Source: Echinicola vietnamensis DSM 17526 (lineage in GTDB: Bacteria; Bacteroidota; Bacteroidia; Cytophagales; Cyclobacteriaceae). Taken from it: DNA of 64,000 nt. Positions 1 to 6,203 of the stretch are shown here, piece by piece. Numbering within the stretch: the first letter of the stretch is position 1; each line of letters begins with the position of its first letter. A model generated the notes under the pieces. That model had not been told where the DNA came from. It saw only the letters and a list, made by a program, of their open reading frames with translations, and ran no database searches. The stretch spans positions 814,001 through 878,000 of the forward strand of contig NC_019904.1 in assembly GCF_000325705.1 (NCBI RefSeq), read 5' to 3'. The position numbers and the translations under genes are program-made.

Positions 1-201
1 GGCTTTTTCAAGGTCCAGGTAGACCCCGAGTCAAAGAAAATCCTTGGAGCCACCATCCTGAGCCTCGATGGAGGAGAAATCTTGGCCACCCTACAGATGG
101 CCATGGTAGGAGGAGTCACCTATGATACGATTGCCACTTTGCCCATTGCACATCCAACGTTGGCGGAAAGCCTGAACAATTTGATGGGGCAAATTGAATA
201 A
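1..201 (+). CDS. Pyridine nucleotide-disulfide oxidoreductase, C-terminal end (partial)
   Basis: The reading frame is open from base 1 and stops with TAA at 199-201, giving the last 66 residues of a protein whose start lies outside the window. The tail (DPESKKILGATILS, then AHPTLAESLNNL) matches the C-terminal dimerisation domain of class I flavoprotein disulfide reductases, which carries the conserved H-P-T-L/x-x-E motif whose His-Glu pair acts as general acid/base. The group includes mercuric reductase-like, dihydrolipoyl dehydrogenase and soluble transhydrogenase enzymes. The FAD- and NAD-binding domains and the redox disulfide are outside the window, so substrate cannot be assigned. The next gene is convergent on the minus strand, 59 bp away. 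Confidence 0.8.
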   Translation, partial: GFFKVQVDPESKKILGATILSLDGGEILATLQMAMVGGVTYDTIATLPIAHPTLAESLNNLMGQIE

Positions 202-260
202 AAAAGGTCATTGCCGGGAAACCCCTCCGGAATGACCACTATCAAATCGCGCTTTCTGCA

Positions 261-734
261 TTAGGGCATCGCCTCTGCCAGTGCTTGGCTCTCAAACTCA
301 CCTTTCAGCTCAATGACCATAAAATCATCATCGTCATCTCCCCCGATCATCAGCACCAGATCACTCAAAATATCGTTCCCTTTGCTATAAATGATTACTT
401 GGCTGTCTTTCTCGGACATTTCCATCATCAGATCGTATCTTTCCTTACGAAGACCTTTTTGAAGGTCCATAAAATCGGACTTCGAGAGATTTCTTCCCAC
501 AGGAAGTTTAAAGAACTTCATCCTGTCCACTGATTTGGCAATGGTGGCCATTCCATCTTCGCCAAAATCAAAGTCAAGCCCATCGGCAAAATCAAAAAAG
601 CTCCCCGCCATATCCAAATGAAAAAACTCCTCATTGTCCTCGTACTTTTTATAGAGAGCATCTACACTTTTACTCTGGGCAAAGGCCATGCTGCCAACCC
701 CCATGAATACCAATATGATCAAAATCCGTTTCAT
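261..734 (-). CDS. DUF4252 family exported protein
   Basis: 157 residues, last gene of a four-gene minus-strand operon headed by an ECF sigma factor. A signal peptide is clear (basic MKR, hydrophobic core, cleavage near AFAQ-S). The body resembles DUF4252, a Bacteroidota family of small secreted proteins of unknown function: an N-terminal segment with aromatic and acidic residues, a central K-S-x-x-R/K-M-K-F-F strand and a C-terminal strand ending in a GEFESQALAEAM-like segment. It is a clear paralogue of the gene just upstream (30 bp gap). An acidic DDDDD run near residue 134 stands out. Its operon partners suggest a product or effector of the sigma factor regulon. Molecular function is unknown. 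Confidence 0.75.
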   Translation of the reverse strand: MKRILIILVFMGVGSMAFAQSKSVDALYKKYEDNEEFFHLDMAGSFFDFADGLDFDFGEDGMATIAKSVDRMKFFKLPVGRNLSKSDFMDLQKGLRKERYDLMMEMSEKDSQVIIYSKGNDILSDLVLMIGGDDDDDFMVIELKGEFESQALAEAMP

Positions 735-764
735 AGTTTAATTGTTTTAATGTTAGGTAATCGA

Positions 765-1304
765 CTATTTATTTTTTTTCTTTCCTGAACCGTACTCGTT
801 CATCCCTGGCAAATCGGTTTTCTCTGCCAACATATTCAAATCCTGATAGGTGAAATTCCCCAGCATGCTCAGCAAAGTGAATTCGCTATTAGAGCCTGAA
901 ATCATCAGCAGCTCCACCACCTTACCGCCTTCTTCTCTGACCATAAATTTCAAGCTGCTTTCCTTGTCTTGGACATCCATAAGGTCCTCGTACTTATTAC
1001 GTGTCAGGGTACCCATCGCCTCTTTATAGAGCGCTTTACCGTCCACCTTTTCCCCGCTAAGGATCCGGATTCCTTTCACCTTTGAAATCAACTCTCCCAT
1101 TTCCTTGGCGTCCTCGTCATCTCCCTCTTGGGCAGAGGATTTCAGAAAACCACCTGCCATCTGCATCATCTTTGGGCTGATATACACCCTGGAAAAATCA
1201 TCCTGCTCCATGTACTTGGAGAAAAATTTCACGATAGCATCATCCTGCGCCTGCGCCACAGAAGCCATCATCATCAACACGATTAAACTGATCCACTTTT
1301 TCAT
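765..1304 (-). CDS. DUF4252 family exported protein
   Basis: 179 residues with a signal peptide (MKKWISLIVLMMMASVAQAQ). It shares with the downstream gene the order 'signal - D-F-S-R-V-Y-I-S - KGIRIL - long helix - strand - GNFTYQDLN', so the two are tandem paralogues of the DUF4252 family. The start codon overlaps the stop of the upstream membrane-protein gene by 4 bp (ATGA), indicating translational coupling. The C-terminus is very basic (GSGKKKNK). Function is unknown. Such proteins are often found next to ECF sigma factors in this phylum, and the arrangement here fits that. Confidence 0.75.
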   Translation of the reverse strand: MKKWISLIVLMMMASVAQAQDDAIVKFFSKYMEQDDFSRVYISPKMMQMAGGFLKSSAQEGDDEDAKEMGELISKVKGIRILSGEKVDGKALYKEAMGTLTRNKYEDLMDVQDKESSLKFMVREEGGKVVELLMISGSNSEFTLLSMLGNFTYQDLNMLAEKTDLPGMNEYGSGKKKNK

Positions 1305-1741
1305 TTTTCCTCCTCTTTGATTTCTTTGATGTTAAATAATTCATTTGTCGTCCCCAGGTGTTTGATGTCCTCCAACGGCTTCATCGATGATGTCCCCTTC
1401 TCCATATTTTGCTGGATCAAGGCCAAGACCTCCACGACTTGGTGATATGCCTCTTCCTCCTGCACCCTTTTCTGTTGCTCAAAGAAAAGCCAACCCAAAG
1501 CCAGGAAAACGACCACGATCGCCGCCACTTTCTGCCAAGCCCCTAAGCCACTTGTCATCCTTGGCGCTGCCTTGGGTGAGGGCTCATTTTGCGCCATCTC
1601 CTCCAGCCCCAGGATCATCATCCGCTCTTCCTCAAATCCAGAGGATTGCTTCAAAAGCTCCTTGAGACGCCGCTCTTCTTCAAGACTGGTATTGCCTTCG
1701 TAATACCTGTCCAATAATGCCTTGATTTGTTCTTCCATCAT
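1301..1741 (-). CDS. Single-pass membrane protein, putative anti-sigma factor
   Basis: 146 residues with one transmembrane helix near residues 71-88 (VAAIVVVFLALGWLFF). The N-terminal cytoplasmic part has the pattern LLDRYYEGNTSLEEERRLKELL, which resembles the N-terminus of zinc-less anti-sigma proteins in Bacteroidota (R-Y/F-x-x-G-x-T/S-x-x-E-E). About 58 residues follow the helix. It overlaps the sigma factor gene by 4 bp (ATGA) and the next gene by 4 bp. An anti-sigma role is inferred from topology and gene order; no zinc-finger (H-x3-C-x2-C) is present. It could instead be a membrane protein of the same regulon with no regulatory function. Confidence 0.6.
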   Translation of the reverse strand: MMEEQIKALLDRYYEGNTSLEEERRLKELLKQSSGFEEERMMILGLEEMAQNEPSPKAAPRMTSGLGAWQKVAAIVVVFLALGWLFFEQQKRVQEEEAYHQVVEVLALIQQNMEKGTSSMKPLEDIKHLGTTNELFNIKEIKEEEK

Positions 1742-2226
1742 TTCCGCTGATTTGTTAAAAACGACTGCAGCTTTTTCCTCGCCCTGAACATATTGACTTT
1801 CACTTGATCCATGGAAATGTCCATATACTCTGCGATCTCTTCGTAAGTCAACCCCTCCACTTCCCTGAGCTGGAAAACCTCCTGTTGCTTTTCAGGAAGC
1901 TCTCTTAGAAACCTAAAGACCAGCTTCACCGCCGGGGAAACTTCCTCCGTTTCGGCTACAGGAACCTCAGGAATTTCATCCTCAGCTTCTATCACCACCC
2001 ACTTTTGTCTTTCCCTTAGCTTCTGTAAGCTTTGGTTTTTGACCACCTTGACCATCCATCCAGTTGGATTTTCCATTTTTTGAAGCACTTCTCGTTGGTG
2101 CCAAGCCTTTTCCAGCGCCTCCTGCACCGCATCTTCGGCTTCATCCCTGCTTTTGAGCCAGAGATAAGCCATGCGGTAAAGTTTGCTTCGCAAGGACCAG
2201 ATATATGCTTCAAAAAATGTCTTCAT
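1738..2226 (-). CDS. ECF-type RNA polymerase sigma factor
   Basis: 162 residues, the usual ECF length. Region 2 is at residues 10-70 (LYRMAYLWLKSRDEAEDAVQEA, then TGWMVKVVKNQSLQKLR). Region 4 is at 100-158 with LPEKQQEVFQLREVEGLTYEEIAE as the -35-reading helix-turn-helix. No long N- or C-terminal extension is seen. It heads an operon with an anti-sigma-like membrane protein and two DUF4252 secreted proteins; all junctions overlap except the last. ECF factors with membrane-bound partners usually respond to envelope signals and autoregulate. Which signal applies here is not visible. Upstream lies a long intergenic region with dispersed repeats. Confidence 0.92.
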   Translation of the reverse strand: MKTFFEAYIWSLRSKLYRMAYLWLKSRDEAEDAVQEALEKAWHQREVLQKMENPTGWMVKVVKNQSLQKLRERQKWVVIEAEDEIPEVPVAETEEVSPAVKLVFRFLRELPEKQQEVFQLREVEGLTYEEIAEYMDISMDQVKVNMFRARKKLQSFLTNQRK

Positions 2227-2363
2227 TTATGTAGGTAATGATCCTAAATAGTAAATGTTACAGGTTGGATGAAAATATTTTAAAAATAACCGAAAAAAAC
2301 CTCAACCAGAAAACGTTGGATGAGCAAATTCACCCTGGGCTTCCCCCATGGCTAGAAAGTGTC

Positions 2364-2498
2364 GAGGCTGTGTCAAAAGTCCTCGTCATTGCGATTCCGA
2401 TGGATATCGGAAGAAGCAATCTCGTCATACGTGCAATGAAAGCACATCGAGATCACTTCACTCCGGTCGTGATGACGGATTATTTATGAGACAGCCTC
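2364..2498 (+). repeat. Dispersed element with terminal inverted repeats, copy 1
   Basis: 135 bp beginning GAGGCTGTGTCA and ending TGAGACAGCCTC, so the ends are near-perfect inverted repeats of about 11-12 bp. Inside, CGTCATTGCG...GAAGCAATCTCG is mirrored imperfectly by CGAGATCACTTC...CGTGATGACG, so the whole element could fold into one long hairpin. A second copy lies in opposite orientation at 36820-36958. No gene is carried. It resembles a MITE or a REP-like palindromic element. Confidence 0.8.
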
Positions 2499-2539
2499 TT
2501 TGTGGCATTTTTTCACCCGTGGTTTTGCCATTATGGAAG

Positions 2540-2570
2540 CTGGCAGTTCCCAACTTTTCCGCTTGATCCC
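2540..2570 (+). repeat. Short dispersed motif, copy A
   Basis: CTGGCAGTTCCCAACTTTTC followed by CGCTTGATCCC. Related copies lie at 2843-2886, 11413-11438 (minus), 46583-46613 and 50442-50472 (minus), always between genes. It has no obvious hairpin. Confidence 0.6.
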
Positions 2571-2842
2571 TAGTCTCAACTTTTCCGACCAGTCCTGATC
2601 CTGGATCAAGCCATATTTCTGGGGGGGCGAGGGATTTCCGACCAGTCCTAAGGATTGGGGAGTGGAGAAAAACTCCTCTTTAGGGGAATTTCTTCCTTTG
2701 ACGTTGTCACTTTTTTCCTGCAGGTGAAAAAAGGACAAGGAAGTACCGGTGACACCTGCCATACGTCTTGATGAAGGAGCAATCGAAAGTTTCTTTTTGG
2801 AGCTTTGGGGATAGAAACGTCAATCATTCATCATTACCTCCA

Positions 2843-2886
2843 TCTGGCCAGCCTTTCCCCAGTTTTTCTGCTTGACCCCTGATCCT
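2843..2886 (+). repeat. Short dispersed motif, copy B (divergent)
   Basis: A longer, more diverged version of the motif at 2540: TCTGGCCAGCCTTTCCCCAG, then TTTTTCTGCTTGACCCCTGATCCT. Confidence 0.45.
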
Positions 2887-3089
2887 CCATCTTCCTTTGG
2901 AAAGCTTTCCAAATTCACCCCCTTAAAATAGGCTGCTTTCAAACAAAATAGATTAATTTTAAATTATCATTACAAATGGTATGCATGCGTACTAATTGGT
3001 TAATTTGTATAAAAGATGAAGCAAACAGACAATAAACTCATGAAAACAGCCATAAAAACAGTAGCAACCATCACTTCAGCAAAGGGCAT

Positions 3090-3119
3090 AAAAAAAGCCT
3101 TGAATTTCTTCAAGGCTTG
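3090..3119 (-). terminator. Rho-independent terminator of tRNA-Phe
   Basis: On the minus strand, AAGCCTTGAA and TTCAAGGCTT form a stem around a short loop and are followed by a run of T (the A7 run at about 3090-3096 on the plus strand). It begins directly after the tRNA 3' end. Confidence 0.85.
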
Positions 3120-3192
3120 TGGTGATGAGTGGGCTCGAACCACCGACTCACGGATTTTCAGTCCGATGCTCTACCAACTGAGCTACATCACC
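3120..3192 (-). tRNA. tRNA-Phe (GAA)
   Basis: 73-nt cloverleaf on the minus strand. The acceptor pairs GGTGATG with CATCACC, the D arm is GCTCAGTTGGTAGAGC, the anticodon arm CGGACTGAAAATCCG gives anticodon GAA, and the T loop is GGTTCGAGCC. CCA is not encoded and must be added after transcription. A good Bacteroidota promoter lies upstream and a terminator directly downstream, so this is a single-gene transcript. Confidence 0.97.
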
Positions 3193-3206
3193 GTTGTAAA
3201 GTGATG

Positions 3207-3237
3207 CAAAGGTAGGTAAATGTTCTTTTGATGCAAA
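3207..3237 (-). promoter_or_regulatory. Promoter of tRNA-Phe
   Basis: Read on the minus strand: TTTG (3234-3237), a 19-nt spacer, then TACCTTTG (3207-3214). This fits the Bacteroidota -33/-7 consensus (TTTG-N17-23-TAnnTTTG). The -7 box ends 14 nt before the tRNA 5' end. Confidence 0.85.
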
Positions 3238-3293
3238 CCCATGAGACAAAAAAATTACAACAATTTTAACGAAACAACTTTAATTTATTCACT

Positions 3294-4628
3294 ATGAGTA
3301 TTTTACCCCAGGTAATTTTTTTCGTGATTTTTGCCGTGGCAGGATATATACTTTACAGAAGGATTTCCTTTCTGAAGCGAAATATCATGCTGGGCAAAAA
3401 GGAAGAAAGGAATGATCAGCCTGCAGAAAGATGGAAGACCATGCTGTTGGTCGCCTTTGGCCAACAAAAGATGTTTAAGCGCTGGCTGCCCGCATTTCTC
3501 CATTTTCTGGTGTACGCGGGCTTTATCATTATCAATTTAGAAGTTGCGGAATTCATCATTGACGGATTTACGGGCCATCACCGTATCTTTGCACCATTTC
3601 TGGGCGGCTTCTATACCTTCGCCATGAATGCATTTGAATTTCTAGCAGTCGGTGTGTTGGTAGCTTGTGTGGTCTTTTTGATCAGAAGGAACATCACCAA
3701 AGTGCCGCGCCTCTCCATGAAGGAACTCAAGGGATGGCCCGCCATGGATGCCAACTTGATTTTGATCATCGAAATCTGTCTTATGATGGCCATTCTCAAG
3801 ATGAATGCGGCAGACCAGATCCTGGCTTCCAGAGGCGTGGAACATTACACTCAGCTGGGAACACTTTTCTTCAGCAGTTTATTAACACCGATATTAGAAG
3901 GCTTCAGCACCCCGTTTCTAGTGTTTACTGAACGGGCGGCTTGGTGGTTCCATATTGTGGGCATCCTTGGTTTTGCCATTTATGTCACGTACTCCAAGCA
4001 CCTCCATATTTTCTTGGCTTTCCCCAATACCTGGTACTCCAAGCTCCAGCCCAAGGGCGAAATGGCCAATATGCCTGAAGTTACCAATGAAGTCAACATG
4101 ATGCTGGGCATCCCCACGGAAGGCAGCAATGAACCGCCTGCCGAAATTGGCCGCTTTGGAGCCAAGGACATCAATGACCTCAGCTGGATCAACGTCATGA
4201 ATGCGTACTCCTGCACGGAATGTGGGCGTTGTACTGCCGAATGTCCGGCAAATCTCACGGGCAAGAAACTTTCCCCAAGGAAAATCATGATGGACGTCAG
4301 GGACAGGGCCGAAGAAGTTGGGAAAAGTCTGGACAAAGGCGGCAAAGGGCTGGATGACGGCAAAACCTTACTGGGCGACTATACGACCGCCGAAGAAATC
4401 AATGCCTGCACCAGCTGCAATGCTTGTGTGGAAGCCTGTCCGGTAAACATCGATCCACTCTCCATCATCCTGCAGATGCGGCGCTACGTGGCCATGGAGG
4501 AAAGCGGCTCCCCTGCCCAATGGAATGCCATGTTCCAAAACATGGAAACCAGCTTCTCCCCTTGGAAATTTGCGCCCACGGACCGTTTCAACTGGGCGGA
4601 AGCTGTAAAGGACGAAGAAATAAAATAA
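3294..4628 (+). CDS. Membrane-bound 4Fe-4S protein, HdrD/GlpC-like electron-transfer subunit
   Basis: 444 residues. The N-terminal half has about five hydrophobic helices (residues 3-22, 60-85, 108-130, 150-170, 215-240) and resembles the nitrate-reductase gamma/DsrM-type haem-b module. The C-terminal half has two ferredoxin-type clusters, CTECGRCTAECP near 303 and CTSCNACVEACP near 368. Proteins of this kind pass electrons from a soluble donor to menaquinone, for example from ETF during fatty-acid oxidation. It is followed after 21 bp by a soluble CCG-domain protein, together forming the two-part module often annotated '(Fe-S)-binding protein'. The donor is not shown by the sequence; the acyl-CoA dehydrogenase at 13.1 kb makes ETF plausible. 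Confidence 0.82.
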   Translation: MSILPQVIFFVIFAVAGYILYRRISFLKRNIMLGKKEERNDQPAERWKTMLLVAFGQQKMFKRWLPAFLHFLVYAGFIIINLEVAEFIIDGFTGHHRIFAPFLGGFYTFAMNAFEFLAVGVLVACVVFLIRRNITKVPRLSMKELKGWPAMDANLILIIEICLMMAILKMNAADQILASRGVEHYTQLGTLFFSSLLTPILEGFSTPFLVFTERAAWWFHIVGILGFAIYVTYSKHLHIFLAFPNTWYSKLQPKGEMANMPEVTNEVNMMLGIPTEGSNEPPAEIGRFGAKDINDLSWINVMNAYSCTECGRCTAECPANLTGKKLSPRKIMMDVRDRAEEVGKSLDKGGKGLDDGKTLLGDYTTAEEINACTSCNACVEACPVNIDPLSIILQMRRYVAMEESGSPAQWNAMFQNMETSFSPWKFAPTDRFNWAEAVKDEEIK

Positions 4629-4649
4629 AAAAAGAACGAACCGAACAAT

Positions 4650-5444
4650 ATGTCAAATTACAAAGTGCCTACCATGGCAGAAATGGCCGCCTCAGGCGAA
4701 TCTCCTGAAATCCTCTTTTGGGTAGGTTGTGCAGGGTCATTTGATGATCGCTATAAAGCCGTCACTCAGGCTTTCGTAAAGATCCTCAATAAAGTCGGGG
4801 TCAGTTTTGCCGTGTTGGGCCCAGAAGAGACCTGCACAGGAGATCCTGCAAGAAGGGCCGGAAATGAGTTCCTTTTCCAGATGCAAGCTGTCGCAAACAT
4901 CCAAGTGATGAACGGCTACAACGTCAAAAAGGTCGTCACCGCCTGTCCGCATTGTTTTAATACCATCAAGAACGAATATCCTGCGCTAGGGGGAGAATAC
5001 GAAGTCATCCACCACAGCCAATTCCTCCAATCCCTGATAAACGATGGAAAAATCGTTATGAAAGGGGGGGGAGAATTTAAAGGCAAAAAAATCACTTTCC
5101 ATGATTCCTGCTATCTCGGCAGGGCAAACAATGTCTATGAAGCCCCTCGGGAGATCATCAAGGCATTGGACGTGGAACTGGTAGAAATGAAACGGTGCCG
5201 CACCAAAGGGCTGTGCTGCGGTGCAGGAGGTGCCCAAATGTTTAAGGAACCCGAACCTGGCAATAAAGACATCAATGTCGAACGAACCGAAGAAGCACTC
5301 GGTACTGGTGCATCTGCCATTGCCGTAGGCTGTCCATTCTGCTTAACCATGATGGCGGATGGTGTCAAAAATAAGGAAAAAGAAAGTGACGTAAAGGTCG
5401 TTGATCTGGCAGAACTCATCGCCAAGGACCAAGGGCTGGACTAG
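4650..5444 (+). CDS. CCG-domain Fe-S protein, HdrB-like partner
   Basis: 264 residues with two cysteine-rich CCG-type domains. The second is complete (HDSCYLGR, then LCCGAGG, then GCPFC). The first has WVGCAGS and ACPHC, but its central CC is reduced to ETCTGD, so one of the two non-cubane sites is degenerate. HdrB/GlpC-type subunits bind such clusters and work with a membrane 4Fe-4S subunit, which is the gene 21 bp upstream. No signal peptide is seen, so it is cytoplasmic and probably attached to the membrane partner. An imperfect terminator follows at 5545-5579. Confidence 0.82.
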   Translation: MSNYKVPTMAEMAASGESPEILFWVGCAGSFDDRYKAVTQAFVKILNKVGVSFAVLGPEETCTGDPARRAGNEFLFQMQAVANIQVMNGYNVKKVVTACPHCFNTIKNEYPALGGEYEVIHHSQFLQSLINDGKIVMKGGGEFKGKKITFHDSCYLGRANNVYEAPREIIKALDVELVEMKRCRTKGLCCGAGGAQMFKEPEPGNKDINVERTEEALGTGASAIAVGCPFCLTMMADGVKNKEKESDVKVVDLAELIAKDQGLD

Positions 5445-5544
5445 AGTAGGGCACATAATGAAACGGATAAGGTAGATGGCAGCTGGAATGCGGAGCCAAA
5501 CCGCAAGTGTGGAAACGCGGTACTTGAGCACCATAATGCTAAAA

Positions 5545-5579
5545 ACCTGTGGATGTCAGCATCCTTCCAGGCCTTTTTA
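5545..5579 (+). terminator. Probable terminator of the Fe-S gene pair
   Basis: CCTGTGGATG and CATCCTTCCAGG form an imperfect stem with loop TCAG, followed by CCTTTTTAT. It lies about 100 bp after the stop codon. Confidence 0.6.
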
Positions 5580-5660
5580 TCGTTCTATGTAAAAAGACGC
5601 TTTGCATCCAATATGCTTTGCTTTATATTTATTAATTGAATAAAAAGACTTCAAACGATT

Positions 5661-6149
5661 ATGTATATGCCATTTGAAACCATGCCTGACACTGCAAGGG
5701 TATGGATATATCAAGCCAACAGGAAGTTTACCGAAGAAGAAAAATCACTTATCGGCTCACGGCTGACGGCATTTTGCAACCAATGGAACACCCATGGCAA
5801 CCGCATGCCAACTTCCTTCGATATAAAATACGATCAATTCATCATCCTCTCTGTGGACGAATCCCAGCTGGGGGCGAGCGGTTGTTCCATCGACAGCTCC
5901 GTGCGAACACTGCGTGAGCTTGATGAGGTTCTGCACGTCAACCTTTTGGACCAAGGAAAAATCTCTTTCATCAATCAAGATGAAATCACCATTAGCAGTC
6001 TCAGCCAAATCAAAGACTACATCCAAGAAGGCCAACTCACCTCTAACACCCAAGTCTTTAACCCTACCGTCCAACGGAAAGAGGACCTCAAAGACAAATG
6101 GCTAATCCCTGCAAGAGAGAGTTGGTTAGGCAGATATTTTAGCAACTAA
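5661..6149 (+). CDS. Conserved Bacteroidota protein of unknown function
   Basis: 162 residues. It begins MYMPFETMPDTARVWIYQAN and ends with an R-x-S-W-L-G-R-Y-F motif. The family occurs widely in Bacteroidota and is often labelled 'ABC transporter ATPase', but I see no Walker A, Walker B or ABC signature motif, so that name is not supported. No signal peptide or transmembrane segment is visible. The central SVDESQLGASGCSIDSSVR stretch looks conserved, with a cysteine flanked by small residues. The next gene (6204) is 54 bp downstream on the same strand and may be co-transcribed. Confidence 0.65.
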   Translation: MYMPFETMPDTARVWIYQANRKFTEEEKSLIGSRLTAFCNQWNTHGNRMPTSFDIKYDQFIILSVDESQLGASGCSIDSSVRTLRELDEVLHVNLLDQGKISFINQDEITISSLSQIKDYIQEGQLTSNTQVFNPTVQRKEDLKDKWLIPARESWLGRYFSN

Positions 6150-6203
6150 TTATTTTAAAAGTTATATATTAGAGGAAATACATATAGATGACAGCCTGAC
6201 TTT

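Larger units (their letters stand above)
2227..3089. other. Intergenic region with dispersed repeats, no gene
   Basis: No convincing gene. Short open frames here overlap repeats and have no recognisable protein features. The region holds one copy of a 135-bp element with terminal inverted repeats, at least two copies of a ~30-bp motif (CCAACTTTTCCG...GATCC-like), and fragments of the same motif near 2575-2660. The divergent promoters of the sigma-factor operon should lie near 2230-2300, but I could not pick a clear TAnnTTTG box there. Confidence 0.6.

Noticed and set aside
2238..2489. Open frame of 83 codons
   Set aside because: More than half lies in the dispersed palindromic element; its protein shares a string with an open frame over the other copy only because the DNA is repeated.
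5661..6149. ABC transporter ATPase
   Set aside because: No Walker A, Walker B or signature motif; the name is a common misannotation of this family.
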